A stretch of DNA of 64,000 nucleotides, taken from assembly GCA_023413555.1 (NCBI GenBank), contig JAEZPG010000079.1:13478-77477 (forward strand), written 5' to 3'. The notes beneath the pieces are model-generated. The model did no database searches, was not told the DNA's origin, and saw only the letters and a program-made list of their open reading frames with translations. The number at the start of each line of letters is the position of its first letter. Positions within the stretch are counted from its first letter, which is position 1. Made by a program: the position numbers and the translations under genes. The stretch comes from Bacillota bacterium (GTDB lineage Bacteria > Bacillota > Clostridia > Lachnospirales > Lachnospiraceae). Positions 1 to 9,917 of the stretch are shown piece after piece.

Positions 1-486
1 CTTAGGAGGCATATCGTGATGTTTTCTTATGCTAGTGCCAAAGGGGAGAGGATGACTAGAACAGTTGAGCCTATGAAACTTATTTTTAAGGGAATGGCTT
101 GGTATTTATACGGATATTGCAGGTTTAGGCAGGATTATCGATATTTTAAATTAAAACGTATACGGGACTTTGTGATAACTGAAGATAGATTTCAAAGAGA
201 AAATGTACTGCCAGTACTAGGGAATGACTACCAAACGAAGCCGTCAAAATCTATTCAGGTGAAGCTAAAGTTTAGTCAAGAGGTGGCTTACCGTGTTTAT
301 GATGAGTATGAAGAATATACCAGACTTGAGGATGGAAGCTTTCTAGTGGAAGTTAATTTTAATGATAGAGACTACCTGATTGAATATGTTCTTGCTTTCG
401 GAGGTAGCTGTGTGGTTTTAGAACCAGCGGAGTTACGCCAGCAGATATCAGAAAAAATAAAAAGATTGATGGAACAATATCAGTAA
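1..486 (+). CDS. WYL-domain transcriptional regulator, C-terminal part (5' end outside window)
   Basis: The reading frame is open from the first base, so this is the 3' part of a longer gene. The visible protein contains a WYL core (about residues 10-60 of the visible part): a TRTVEPMKL stretch, then WYLYGYCRFRQDYRYFKLKR, the arginine- and aromatic-rich signature of WYL sensor domains. In this family an N-terminal HTH, here missing, binds DNA and the WYL domain senses a ligand, often a nucleic-acid or nucleotide signal. The tail after the WYL core resembles the usual WCX extension. An internal ATG at 16 exists but lies inside the conserved domain, so it is not the true start. Target genes cannot be inferred. 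Confidence 0.85.
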   Translation, partial: LRRHIVMFSYASAKGERMTRTVEPMKLIFKGMAWYLYGYCRFRQDYRYFKLKRIRDFVITEDRFQRENVLPVLGNDYQTKPSKSIQVKLKFSQEVAYRVYDEYEEYTRLEDGSFLVEVNFNDRDYLIEYVLAFGGSCVVLEPAELRQQISEKIKRLMEQYQ

Positions 487-524
487 TGATAGTTATTGTG
501 AAGAAAGAATAGGGGATAAAACAT

Positions 525-1022
525 ATGGGCAAGAATAATAAGGAAAAACAGGCAGAACAAAAAACTAATGTTATGCGGCTTTTAGAGCAAGCTAAGATAC
601 CATATCAACATTACATCTATGGGGATGGAGAGGCCATAAGTGGAACCGAAGTGGCAACAATACTTGGTCAGAATCCGGAGCAGGTATTTAAGACCTTAGT
701 GACGGAGGGCAAATCAAAGGAACATTACGTCTTTGTAATTCCTGTAGATAAGGAGTTAGATCTTAAAAAGGCAGCAAAAGCGGTAGGTGAGAAGTCTATC
801 GATATGATAAAGTCTAAGGAGCTTTTGCCGTTGACAGGTTATATTCATGGAGGCTGTTCTCCAATCGGGATGAAGAAACGATTTGATACGGTGCTTCATG
901 AATCAGCTTCTCAGTGGGAGACTATAATCTTTAGTGCCGGTAAAATTGGCCACCAGGTACAGGTGAGCCCTGGGGATTTGTTGAAACTTGTACCGTTCAC
1001 CTTGGAGAATGTGGTGGAATAG
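525..1022 (+). CDS. ybaK: YbaK/EbsC-type aminoacyl-tRNA deacylase
   Basis: This 165-residue protein matches the YbaK/ProX family of trans-editing enzymes, which hydrolyse mischarged aminoacyl-tRNA such as Cys-tRNA(Pro). It shows the conserved lysine in QVFKTLV (about residue 56), the VIPVDKELDLKKAAKA helix, and the GGCSPIGMKK loop (about residues 109-118) that lines the active site. Length is normal for the stand-alone family. The ATG at 525 follows a purine-rich AGGGGAT site. It lies 38 bp after the WYL gene and may be cotranscribed with it; a strong hairpin follows. Cytosolic. The exact tRNA specificity is not readable from sequence. Confidence 0.9.
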   Translation: MGKNNKEKQAEQKTNVMRLLEQAKIPYQHYIYGDGEAISGTEVATILGQNPEQVFKTLVTEGKSKEHYVFVIPVDKELDLKKAAKAVGEKSIDMIKSKELLPLTGYIHGGCSPIGMKKRFDTVLHESASQWETIIFSAGKIGHQVQVSPGDLLKLVPFTLENVVE

Positions 1023-1076
1023 GAAAATAGGGCACTAGAACAGATTAGTGGCTATGAGTATGAAGTAGAGGCCTGT

Positions 1077-1121
1077 AAAAAGGATGGACTTTCACGTTAA
1101 AGAATGAAAGCCCATCCTTTT
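1077..1121 (+). terminator. intrinsic terminator after ybaK
   Basis: A stem of about 15 bp is formed by AAAAGGATGG.CTTTCA and TGAAAG.CCATCCTTTT, with a short loop near 1095-1104. The 3' arm ends in TTTT. It closes the ybaK transcript and insulates the sugar operon. Confidence 0.85.
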
Positions 1122-1161
1122 ACAACCTATAAATTGTTAGTGTTTTCTATAATTATTAAAA

Positions 1162-1190
1162 TTGAGAGATGAAATGGCGTAGTATATACT
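1162..1190 (+). promoter_or_regulatory. SigA-type promoter of the alpha-galactoside operon
   Basis: TTGAGA (1162-1167), a 17-bp spacer and TATACT (1185-1190) lie 49 bp before the binding-protein gene. No clear operator palindrome is visible; control is expected from the adjacent YesM/YesN-type pair. Confidence 0.6.
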
Positions 1191-1238
1191 TAAATTACAA
1201 AGTGAGTGATACAAAAAACTTAAGGGAGGCAATTTTTT

Positions 1239-2579
1239 ATGTTAAGAAAGAAAGTATTAGCAATAGTCATGATTATTGCTATGGTGACATTAACAGTCGC
1301 AGGATGCCAAAAATCATCAAATGAAACAAAAAAGACTGACAATACTCCAAAGGCTACTGATTCTACCAAACCGAGTACATCAGCGGATAATGGAGAAAAA
1401 ATCACATTGACCTGGGCAGTATTTGAGACAGATAACTACACAGCTGAATTATGGCAGTCCATCATTGATGCTTATGAGAATGACAACCCAAATGTAAAGA
1501 TTGAAAAGGTACTTATGACAGGAGATTCTAGACCACAGTTCTTGAAAACAATGTTAACAGCAGGTAATATGCCTGATATCAACATTGACCCAGTTGACTT
1601 AGCTAAGACCGATGGCATTTATGCAGAGGTTCCGGAAGAAATGCTTACTAATTATGAAGATACAGCAATAGCAACTTACAATGGAAAACATACATTAGTA
1701 CCAGCATATAAGGCACTTCGTAATCAGTGCTACTACCACAAAGATCAATTTAAAGAAGCTGGTATTACAGCAGAGCCTACAACTTGGGATGAATTTGTTC
1801 AAGCTTGTGAAAAATTAAAAGCAGCTGGCAAGACACCTTTAATGGGAGCTGGTGCATCTGATATTTGGGCAACTAGCTTTGGATATTGGACTGGAGTAGC
1901 TAACTCTGATATCGTAAATAAATATCCTGATTTTAATAAACAAATCATTGATGGTACATTAAAATGGACAGATTCTGTAGTAGAAGATTCTCTTCAAAAA
2001 TGGCAAGATTTAATCAAAGCAGGATATTATCATAAAGGAAGCATGTCCTTTAGTTACACTCAGGCACAGCAAGAATTCTTAAAAGGTAGCTCAGCTATGT
2101 TTATGGATGGCGCTTGGGCAGCTCCAACCTTAGATAAAGATGGAGTTAAATTAGATGATATTGGTGTATTTGTGATGCCTACCTCAACGGGAGCTAAAAC
2201 TTATTGTACAATGCCACAGTATTGGGGCGTTTCAGAGACTTGTAAGAATAAAGAAGAAGCGTTTAAGTTCTGTGCCTATGTACTTGGTGGAAACAAAGAA
2301 GTCTATGCGAAATACCTAAAAGCAGATGGTACATATTCTGTAACGAAAGAGCCAGTAGTATACGATATGGGACCTATCCAAAAAGAATTCCTAGAAAACT
2401 ATAATGATGTTAAGTTAGTACCTGAGATCATGAAAGTTGTTGGTGATACTGCAATGCCATCAGGATTTGAGGATTATACCTGTAAATCACTTCAAAATAT
2501 ATTTACAGGTGCCAGTGTAAAAGATGAGTTAGGAAACTGGGACAAAGAAATGCAAAAATTACTCCAATCAGCTAAATAA
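1239..2579 (+). CDS. ABC sugar transporter, extracellular solute-binding lipoprotein
   Basis: This 446-residue protein has a lipoprotein signal peptide (KKVLAIVMIIAMVTLTVAGC) with a lipobox ending at Cys-23, followed by a Lys/Thr/Ser-rich linker and a family-1 solute-binding fold. It would be lipid-anchored outside the membrane and deliver sugar to the two permeases downstream. The ATG at 1239 follows a good AAGGGAGG site. Because the operon continues into an alpha-galactosidase, the ligand is probably an alpha-galactoside such as melibiose or a raffinose-family sugar; this rests on context only. Confidence 0.9.
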   Translation: MLRKKVLAIVMIIAMVTLTVAGCQKSSNETKKTDNTPKATDSTKPSTSADNGEKITLTWAVFETDNYTAELWQSIIDAYENDNPNVKIEKVLMTGDSRPQFLKTMLTAGNMPDINIDPVDLAKTDGIYAEVPEEMLTNYEDTAIATYNGKHTLVPAYKALRNQCYYHKDQFKEAGITAEPTTWDEFVQACEKLKAAGKTPLMGAGASDIWATSFGYWTGVANSDIVNKYPDFNKQIIDGTLKWTDSVVEDSLQKWQDLIKAGYYHKGSMSFSYTQAQQEFLKGSSAMFMDGAWAAPTLDKDGVKLDDIGVFVMPTSTGAKTYCTMPQYWGVSETCKNKEEAFKFCAYVLGGNKEVYAKYLKADGTYSVTKEPVVYDMGPIQKEFLENYNDVKLVPEIMKVVGDTAMPSGFEDYTCKSLQNIFTGASVKDELGNWDKEMQKLLQSAK

Positions 2580-2635
2580 CAAACATTAGCATGAACCTTT
2601 ATTAAAACATAATAGATGTGAAGATTTATCAATGA

Positions 2636-2668
2636 GGTTTAGGGTACTTATCCATTGTATCCTAAACC
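2636..2668 (+). other. intercistronic hairpin between binding protein and permease genes
   Basis: GGTTTAGGGTAC and GTATCCTAAACC form a 12-bp stem with one G-T pair around a 9-base loop. No T tract follows, so it is unlikely to stop transcription. Hairpins here are common after highly expressed binding-protein genes, where they stabilise the upstream message or attenuate the permeases. Confidence 0.6.
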
Positions 2669-2700
2669 CATTCTAATAAAGGGGAGGAGGAAGGATAGAG

Positions 2701-3561
2701 ATGAAGAAAAAATCAAAGATATTCTTTATGCCGGCGTTATTCGTTTATGTTGGCCTAATGATTATACCGATTATTGGAGCTTTTTTTATTAGTCTAACGG
2801 ACTGGAGTGGTATCACCCCCTCATTTAATTTTGTGGGAATATCAAATTATTTAAATCTATTTGGAGACGAACGTCTACATAATGCTATCGGTGTTACTTT
2901 AAAAATTACATTAGTTGTCAGTATATCTGTCAATGTGTTAGGTTTATTTATCGCATGTCTACTAAATCGTGTGAGTAAAAAGATAAATGCACTGAGGAGC
3001 ATCTTTTTTCTTCCCTATGTAATCAGCACTGTAGCTATTTCATTTATTTGGTTGTCTGTATTGTCCTATACCGGAGTACTAAATAGTATATTACAGACAT
3101 TACATCTGGATAGTTTAGTGAATGATTTTATTGGGAATACAAAAGGTGCCATAAGAAGTATTTGTCTGATTGAGATATGGAGAACACTTGGTTTCCATAT
3201 GGTTTTGTATCTTGCAGCTATACAAACTGTTCCGGAAGATTTATATGAAGCCTGTACAGTGGATGGAGGCAGCAGATGGCAGAAATTCAGATATATTACA
3301 TTGCCTATGATAGTTCCAGGAATTACAATCAGCGTTATTATGAGTATTATGACAGAGATGAAGCAATACGATATTGTCAGGGTTATAACCAATGGAGGAC
3401 CAGGTTACTCCACTGAGACGATAACCTATAACATTGTGACACAGGCTTTTGGTAATAATCTCCTTGGGTATTCCTCTGCAATTGCAGTCTTTTTATTTGC
3501 GATTATTGCTACCATTTCCATTATACAGTTAACACTGTCTAAAAAATTGGAGGTGAAGTAA
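2701..3561 (+). CDS. ABC sugar transporter permease (MsmF/UgpA type)
   Basis: This 286-residue integral membrane protein has six predicted hydrophobic segments, beginning at about residue 9, and the cytoplasmic EAA loop EACTVDGGSRWQKFRYITLP (about residues 180-200) that docks onto the ATPase. It belongs to the MalF/UgpA branch of carbohydrate permeases. GGGGAGGAGG lies shortly before the ATG. The next gene starts one base after its stop codon, so both permeases are translationally coupled. It forms the heterodimeric channel with the following gene. Confidence 0.9.
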   Translation: MKKKSKIFFMPALFVYVGLMIIPIIGAFFISLTDWSGITPSFNFVGISNYLNLFGDERLHNAIGVTLKITLVVSISVNVLGLFIACLLNRVSKKINALRSIFFLPYVISTVAISFIWLSVLSYTGVLNSILQTLHLDSLVNDFIGNTKGAIRSICLIEIWRTLGFHMVLYLAAIQTVPEDLYEACTVDGGSRWQKFRYITLPMIVPGITISVIMSIMTEMKQYDIVRVITNGGPGYSTETITYNIVTQAFGNNLLGYSSAIAVFLFAIIATISIIQLTLSKKLEVK

Positions 3562-3562
3562 G

Positions 3563-4399
3563 ATGAAGATTAAAGACAAGAAAACAAAAATTGTGGATTT
3601 TATTTTGAAGATTATTGTAATTATATTGGCTATTATAGTTGCATTTCCTTTATATCTGACCTTTATAAGTGTCTTTAAACCTACAGCAGATATAACATCA
3701 TCACCGATTTCAATACCAATTCCACCTATGCTGGACAATTTAAAAAGTGTGCTGCTCAATCCCAATGTCAATATTGGCAAGATGTACTTCAATTCGATAT
3801 GTATCACAGTTTTTGGAGCAGGTATCTGTATACTAATATCTTCCATGGCTGGATATTATGTTGCAAGGGTAAAAAGTCGTTTTGGAAGGGCATTATTTAT
3901 TTTCTTTCTTTTTGGTATGATGGTTCCATATATAATTATCTATGTTCCATTGGTGACTATGTTCAATAAGTTAGGAATTACAGGCAATTTACCAGTATTG
4001 ATTATGGTCTTTGTATCAGGTAGTATTTCATTTTCTGTATTTATGTATCAAGGGTTTATCAGTGGCATTTCAGAGGAATTGGAAGAGGCTGCTATCATCG
4101 ACGGAGCAGGGCAAATGAAAGTATTTTTTAGAATTATTATGCCACTTGTAAAACCATGTACCACGACAGTAGCCATTTTTATCGGTTTATCTATGTGGAA
4201 TGATTTCCTTACACCATTGTTAATTGGTCAAGTGCAGACGATTACAGTTGGAATATATACAGCAATTGGACCTTATGCTTCTGATTGGGGTACTGTATTT
4301 GCTTATGTTGCGCTTGCATCATTTCCAATTGTTATTGCATATATCCTTGCACAGAAACAATTTATCAATGGGTTAACTTCAGGAGCATTGAAAGGATAG
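3563..4399 (+). CDS. ABC sugar transporter permease (MsmG/UgpE type)
   Basis: This 278-residue membrane protein is the MalG/UgpE-type partner permease. Hydrophobic segments start at about residue 14, and the EAA loop reads EAAIIDGAGQMKVFFRIIMP (about residues 174-193). The start overlaps the ribosome site of the preceding permease end (GGAGGTGAAG). It is followed after 4 bp by the alpha-galactosidase gene. No ATP-binding subunit is present in the operon; carbohydrate transporters of this class commonly share one MsmK/MsiK-like ATPase encoded elsewhere. Confidence 0.9.
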   Translation: MKIKDKKTKIVDFILKIIVIILAIIVAFPLYLTFISVFKPTADITSSPISIPIPPMLDNLKSVLLNPNVNIGKMYFNSICITVFGAGICILISSMAGYYVARVKSRFGRALFIFFLFGMMVPYIIIYVPLVTMFNKLGITGNLPVLIMVFVSGSISFSVFMYQGFISGISEELEEAAIIDGAGQMKVFFRIIMPLVKPCTTTVAIFIGLSMWNDFLTPLLIGQVQTITVGIYTAIGPYASDWGTVFAYVALASFPIVIAYILAQKQFINGLTSGALKG

Positions 4400-4403
4400 G
4401 AAT

Positions 4404-6497
4404 ATGGTAGAAATAATAAATCAATATCAGTTGGGTGATATGCTTGCTGTATACGTATCATCGGAAAATGGACTTGTGGAGTTATATTTGGTACCTTTTA
4501 GCCTAAGTGATATAATCAGGATTAGGGATGGAAAATTAACAGATAGCCTACTTCAGTTTAAGTTGGAAGGGGATGCATTCTCTACTGGGTTTGCTAATGG
4601 CCACACTATGAGAAACAATAGCTCCATTAAAGATTTTAGATATAGAAGTCAAAAAACAGAAAATAGACAGAAAATCTATAAGATTATAACGGAGTTTGAA
4701 AATACATCTGGACTTAGAGTAGAGCATATAGTAGAGTATGAGGAAGGATACCAAGGAATTGTCATTTCTTGTATCTTTTATAATGATTGCGCAGAGACAA
4801 CAAGTCTTGAAATGTTATCCAGTTTCTCTTTAGGTGGTATTACTCCTTTTACAGAAGGAGAAGCAACAGGAAAGCTTCTGTTACATAGAATCAAGAGTAA
4901 ATGGAGCAATGAGGGACGAGTAGAGACAAGAACAATAGAGGAACTTCAGTTGGAACCGACCTGGTCCGGTTGGGGAGTTGCCAGTGAGAAGTATGGACAG
5001 GTAGGATCTATGCCGGTTAGAAAGTATTTTCCTTTTATTGCAGTAGAAGATATTGATTGTCAAGTAGTATGGGCAGCCGAGCTTTGCTGTGCAGGTTCTT
5101 GGCAGATGGAGGCTTATCGAAGAGATGAGTCATTGAGCATCTCTGGTGGACTTGCTGATTATGATTTTGGTCATTGGAAAAAGACTCTTGCGAAAGGACA
5201 GTTTATTAAATCACCTAAAGCATATGTAACTGTATGTAAAGGAAGTCTGGATACTGCATGTCAGAGACTTACCGGTATGCAGAATAAGGCTCTGGAAATA
5301 ATATATCCATATACTCAGTTGCCGGTTATATTTAATGAATTTTGTACTACTTGGGGTAACCCTACTGAAAAGAACATTTTAGAGACACTATCTAAAGTGA
5401 AAAATCGAGGATTTGATTACTTTGTAATAGATGCAGGTTGGTATGCTGACCCTATAAAGGGTTGGGAAAATAATATGGGAGATTGGCAGGTAGCAGAAGA
5501 TTTATTCCCCCATGGACTACAGGAAACAGTAAATGCTATTAGAAGTGCAGGTATGAAACCTGGAATATGGTTCGAGATGGAAGTAGTGGGATGTGATGCT
5601 TCTGTATATAATTTAGAGGATCATCTCCTAAAAAGACATGGCAAGTATATAACAGCAGGAACAAGACGGTTCTGGGATATGAGAGACCATTGGACCATTG
5701 ATTACTTGACGGAAAAAGTAATTGGATTCTTAAATAAATATGGATTTGAATATCTGAAGGTGGACTATAATGAGACCATCGGTGTTGGATGTGATGGGGC
5801 TGAGAGCCTGGGAGAGGGCTTAAGACAGAATATGCTGGCCAGTCAGGAATTCTTTAGAAAAATAAGAAGGGAAGTTCCCGGAATCGTAATAGAAATCTGT
5901 GCTTCTGGAGGACATCGATTAGAGCCATCTATGTTAGCATTGGGTGAGATGGCATCCTTTTCGGATGCCCATGAACAGAAAGAGATACCAGTGATTGGGG
6001 CTAATATGCACCGTGTCATTCAACCAAAGCAAAGTCTTATATGGGCAGTGCTTAGAAAAACCGACACATTGCAGCGTATTGTATACTCCATGACAAATAC
6101 ATTTTTAGGTATTATGTGCCTTTCCGGGGATGTACATGAATTAAATGAAGTGCAGTGGTCCATGGTTGAGAGGGGAATAGATTTTTATAAAAGCATATCT
6201 GATATTATCTTAAATGGCCATACACTATTTTATGGAAGCGAACAACAGTCTTATCGCTCTTTGAAAGGTTGGCAGGGGGTTCTACGTTATAGTAGTGATA
6301 GGAAAGAAGCATTATTGATACTTCATACATTTGAGGAGAAGATGCCTCTGTATATACAGGTCCCATTAGAAGATAACTATGAAATAATAGATATATTTAC
6401 AGAGAACAATAAATCTATTACAATAGAAAATAGTAACTTGACAGTACAAATGGATAGAGAATTTCAAGCTTGTGCTGTTTATATGAAGCGTGTGTAA
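4404..6497 (+). CDS. alpha-galactosidase, glycoside hydrolase family 36
   Basis: This 697-residue protein has the GH36 layout: an N-terminal beta-sandwich, a central TIM barrel and a C-terminal beta domain. The barrel shows VIDAGWYAD (about residue 340), the nucleophile motif KVDYN (Asp near 453) and the acid/base motif SFSDAHE (Asp near 520), together with EICASGGHR. It hydrolyses terminal alpha-1,6-galactose from melibiose, raffinose or similar sugars. No signal peptide is seen, so it acts in the cytoplasm on imported oligosaccharides. It lies 4 bp after the permease and is clearly cotranscribed. Fine specificity, for example galactoside against N-acetylgalactosaminide, is not certain. Confidence 0.88.
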   Translation: MVEIINQYQLGDMLAVYVSSENGLVELYLVPFSLSDIIRIRDGKLTDSLLQFKLEGDAFSTGFANGHTMRNNSSIKDFRYRSQKTENRQKIYKIITEFENTSGLRVEHIVEYEEGYQGIVISCIFYNDCAETTSLEMLSSFSLGGITPFTEGEATGKLLLHRIKSKWSNEGRVETRTIEELQLEPTWSGWGVASEKYGQVGSMPVRKYFPFIAVEDIDCQVVWAAELCCAGSWQMEAYRRDESLSISGGLADYDFGHWKKTLAKGQFIKSPKAYVTVCKGSLDTACQRLTGMQNKALEIIYPYTQLPVIFNEFCTTWGNPTEKNILETLSKVKNRGFDYFVIDAGWYADPIKGWENNMGDWQVAEDLFPHGLQETVNAIRSAGMKPGIWFEMEVVGCDASVYNLEDHLLKRHGKYITAGTRRFWDMRDHWTIDYLTEKVIGFLNKYGFEYLKVDYNETIGVGCDGAESLGEGLRQNMLASQEFFRKIRREVPGIVIEICASGGHRLEPSMLALGEMASFSDAHEQKEIPVIGANMHRVIQPKQSLIWAVLRKTDTLQRIVYSMTNTFLGIMCLSGDVHELNEVQWSMVERGIDFYKSISDIILNGHTLFYGSEQQSYRSLKGWQGVLRYSSDRKEALLILHTFEEKMPLYIQVPLEDNYEIIDIFTENNKSITIENSNLTVQMDREFQACAVYMKRV

Positions 6498-6515
6498 ATC
6501 TAAGAGAGTGATAAG

Positions 6516-8321
6516 ATGAGAAAAATAAGTGATATATTAAAACAGAAATTCAAACGACTAAGTGTTTTCTTAAAGATAACCATGCTATTTGAGATTGTTT
6601 TAATCATGTCACTTATTTTTGTCTCTACTATCACAACCTCTTTATTTGCCAGACTGGTAAAGGAAAAAGAGATTGCCCTTGGTAAGACTAGAATTGAGAA
6701 ATTGGCAGATTATATGATGGAGAAATATAATCGAATCTACAGTTTATCTGTCTATATCCATAGCAGCAGTATATCCGGTATAATGTCAGATATTGTAGAG
6801 GGGACCTCGGATGCCTATGAGTTTCAGAATATAAATACAATGAACGTATTCTTTCGAGGAGTTAGTTCTGCTGATTCTGATATATGTGATGTCATTCTTG
6901 CTTTAACAACAGGTGATATGTATTCTTATTCACATAGTTCTATGCCTGCGGTTTCTCCCAGTTATAAATTTATGGAAGATAGTGTTGTAAAAGAATTTCT
7001 TGATAAGGACCAAGAGATGGCAATTCTATATTCAAAAACTAGACAATATGCATTAAAGGAAAAAGATTCTGTAGTATCTTTCATGGGAAAAATTTATGAC
7101 CCTAGCTATTTCCCTAAGAAAAAGCTGGTAGGTATCTATATCATGAATATTCCATCATCCAAATTTGGAAAAGTATTGGATATGGAAGAGGGAAAACAAA
7201 AGGGAGAGCTAATCCTTGTCAATCGAGAGAAAAGGGTTCTCTATAGTACATCTTTCCATCGTGAGGGAATGACATTTAATAAGGAGCTTGAACGACAGCA
7301 AAAAAACAGTTATTTCGTTAGTGATGAGTTAGGGACAACCGGATTAGAAATTGAGTATATATTATCCAATAATCTTTTGTATAAGGAGATAAATATTCTA
7401 AAAAGAAATATTAGTATTGGAATATGTATTGCAGTATTTTTTACTTTGCTTATTAGTTATAGAATATATAAGATATTTAAAAAGCGTGTAAAAGTGTTGA
7501 TTGGATTTATGGGAAAACTCCAGGAAAGAGATTTTAATATCATGGTTCCGGTTGAGTCAGAGGATGAGATAGGGATACTTTCCCGTAGTTTTAATGATAT
7601 GTGTAAAGAGTTAAATGAGTACATAGATAAAGCATATAAAGCAGAAATTCAGAGGGTAAATTCAGAGGTTTATGCCCTTCAAATGCAGATAGACCCACAT
7701 TTTTTGTACAATACCTTAGAGAGTATTAAATCGAAAGCTTTAGATGAAGGAGATAAGGTTACTCCGGAGATGATTACCTTACTTGGAAATCTATTTAGAT
7801 GGAGCACCAGAATTAAAGATAAATTCATTATTCTGGAGGAAGAAATTAATTACATAGAGACTTATCTGCAGTTACAGTCTTATCGTTTTGATGAAAAATT
7901 AAATGTAGATATTCATATCCCAGAGGAGTATATGGATTATGCCATACCTAAGTTGATCTTGCAGCCGATTATTGAAAATGTAATAAAGCATGCATATATT
8001 AATTTGGATCGCCCCGGTATAGTGGGTATTATAGCTAAGAAAAAAGCAGAGAAGTTAGAGATTACAGTGTTTGATAATGGCTGTGGAATGAGTGAAGAGC
8101 AGCTGCAGAAGGTTCATACGCAGCTTGAGGAAAACTCAGAACCAGACAACTTTGAAAGTATTGGGATACAGAATGTTCATTTTAGAATCAGACTCCTATT
8201 TGGTAGAGAATATGGATTAGTAATCAAGAGTATTTCAAATCAGGGAACTGCCGTTAAAATAATTATTCCAGCGATGACAGTGAGGGAGATGAATAATATT
8301 GTACAGGTTATTGATAGTTGA
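6516..8321 (+). CDS. YesM-type sensor histidine kinase
   Basis: This 601-residue membrane kinase has a first TM segment at about 20-46, an extracellular sensor region of about 250 residues, a second TM at about 296-318, a HAMP domain (ERDFNIMVPVESEDEIGILSRS split around 330-365), and a His_kinase domain with LQMQIDPHFLYNTLESIKS, where the His is the phosphorylation site. The ATPase domain shows QPIIENVIKHA and DNGCGM. This is the 5TM-independent YesM/LytS-like class usually paired with AraC-type regulators. Placement inside the sugar operon suggests that it senses the galactoside or the loaded binding protein. Confidence 0.92.
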   Translation: MRKISDILKQKFKRLSVFLKITMLFEIVLIMSLIFVSTITTSLFARLVKEKEIALGKTRIEKLADYMMEKYNRIYSLSVYIHSSSISGIMSDIVEGTSDAYEFQNINTMNVFFRGVSSADSDICDVILALTTGDMYSYSHSSMPAVSPSYKFMEDSVVKEFLDKDQEMAILYSKTRQYALKEKDSVVSFMGKIYDPSYFPKKKLVGIYIMNIPSSKFGKVLDMEEGKQKGELILVNREKRVLYSTSFHREGMTFNKELERQQKNSYFVSDELGTTGLEIEYILSNNLLYKEINILKRNISIGICIAVFFTLLISYRIYKIFKKRVKVLIGFMGKLQERDFNIMVPVESEDEIGILSRSFNDMCKELNEYIDKAYKAEIQRVNSEVYALQMQIDPHFLYNTLESIKSKALDEGDKVTPEMITLLGNLFRWSTRIKDKFIILEEEINYIETYLQLQSYRFDEKLNVDIHIPEEYMDYAIPKLILQPIIENVIKHAYINLDRPGIVGIIAKKKAEKLEITVFDNGCGMSEEQLQKVHTQLEENSEPDNFESIGIQNVHFRIRLLFGREYGLVIKSISNQGTAVKIIIPAMTVREMNNIVQVIDS

Positions 8322-9885
8322 TGATGAGAAACATATCAGAGATGGCATTAAAAGGATGATTCCATGGGAAGAGTATGGGATTGAAATCTGTGGTGAAGCC
8401 AGTAATGGGAAATTAGCTCTAGCGTTAATGAATCAGTATCAACCACATATTCTTATTACTGATATTAAGATGCCAGAGATGGACGGATTGGAATTACTTA
8501 AAAAGATTAGACAACGAAATCTAAAGATAAGAACCATAGTATTGAGTGGATATGATGAGTTTCAATATGTGAGGCAAGCAATGAAGTATGGAGCAATTGA
8601 CTATATATTGAAACCTTCCGGAAAATCAGATATTATTCAGATAGTGGAAGAGATTATCAATAATTTGGAAGATGAGATTAATGCTCACATTGAAAATCAG
8701 AATGGATTTGAATTACTGAAATCCAATGTTTTAAATCGCCTTTTTAAGAATGAGATTTCACCAATGGAGTTAAGGGAAAAGCTGCAAATGCTTAAAATTG
8801 ATCTGACAAAGGTTCCTCTTGCCGTAGCTGTGATTGAAATAATAAAGAATAAGCAGGATGAGAAATTAGAATCTGAGGAGTATATTAATAAAACCTTTGA
8901 AATAAATAAAGTTTGTCAGCAATGGGTGGAGGAAAGAGAAGAAGGAATTGTCTTTATTAATAGTGAGGGAAATGTAAGTCTTATATTGGAAAATATGAAT
9001 GAAAATGATGTGAAGCTAGGAAAAGTCGATGCTTTGAAAGAATTAAGACGAAGGATTATTGGAGAAGTAAAATGTCCAATTTCTATAGCAGTTGGGGACT
9101 GCGCTCAATCACACAGAAGTCTTAGATTATCCTATACTCATGCTATGGAAACAAAGGAGTATCAATTTGTCTTTGGTAGAGACTCCATTTTATACTATGA
9201 GGAAATTAAGAATTACTTCAATGAAAAAAAGAGCATTATTGATGTAGATAATCAACAAGTCATCACTATGATAGAGAATGAGGATTATTCAGGAATTGAA
9301 AAATATGTAGTCACTATGTTTGATAAATACATTTGTGAAGAAAGAATTCCAGATTGCTTTGTACTTCGTAACTGCGCCTTAGAGATATTAATCGTATCTT
9401 TCCATTGTATAGAAAAACTGCCATTGGTTGATAAGAAAAAGATTCTCAGTATGAAACAAGAAGCATTATCTAAAATATCAACAGAGTTCTCATATGAAGA
9501 AATGCAGAATAGCATTCTCGAGAGTATACAAAAGATTTTAGATGAAATGAAGGTAACAAGTGAGAACAAGTATACCAAGCAAGTGTGGAGTACAATAAAG
9601 ATGATACAGAATAATTATTCTGATCCAGATTTGTCCTTACAGTACCTTGCTGATGAATTTCATATTAACACAGCATATCTGGGAAGAGTCTTTAAGAAGG
9701 AAACAGGAAGCACCTTCACGGACTACTTAAGTATGATTCGTATTGAAAAGGCAAAAGATCTTGTTATGAACACAAATTATAAGGGAACCGAGATTTGTAA
9801 GAAAGTTGGATTTACAAATTATAATTATTTTTATATTGTTTTCAAGAAGATTACAGGTCAGACGCCAGTTAATTTTCGAAAATAA
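8299..9885 (+). CDS. YesN-type response regulator with AraC DNA-binding domain
   Basis: This 528-residue regulator has an N-terminal receiver domain with VDDE, phospho-acceptor Asp-55 in ITDIKMPEMDG, and Lys in LKPSG (about 104). A long middle linker (about 130-420) leads to a C-terminal AraC/XylS double HTH (about 430-528) ending with the typical NYFYIVFKKITGQTP. Translation starts at a TTG (8299) placed 8 bases after GAGGGAGAT, and the gene overlaps the kinase gene by 23 bp, implying translational coupling. It should activate the transporter and alpha-galactosidase genes. Confidence 0.9.
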   Translation: MYRLLIVDDEKHIRDGIKRMIPWEEYGIEICGEASNGKLALALMNQYQPHILITDIKMPEMDGLELLKKIRQRNLKIRTIVLSGYDEFQYVRQAMKYGAIDYILKPSGKSDIIQIVEEIINNLEDEINAHIENQNGFELLKSNVLNRLFKNEISPMELREKLQMLKIDLTKVPLAVAVIEIIKNKQDEKLESEEYINKTFEINKVCQQWVEEREEGIVFINSEGNVSLILENMNENDVKLGKVDALKELRRRIIGEVKCPISIAVGDCAQSHRSLRLSYTHAMETKEYQFVFGRDSILYYEEIKNYFNEKKSIIDVDNQQVITMIENEDYSGIEKYVVTMFDKYICEERIPDCFVLRNCALEILIVSFHCIEKLPLVDKKKILSMKQEALSKISTEFSYEEMQNSILESIQKILDEMKVTSENKYTKQVWSTIKMIQNNYSDPDLSLQYLADEFHINTAYLGRVFKKETGSTFTDYLSMIRIEKAKDLVMNTNYKGTEICKKVGFTNYNYFYIVFKKITGQTPVNFRK

Positions 9886-9917
9886 GTAGTAATATTCAGG
9901 GTGTAAAGGAGAATGTG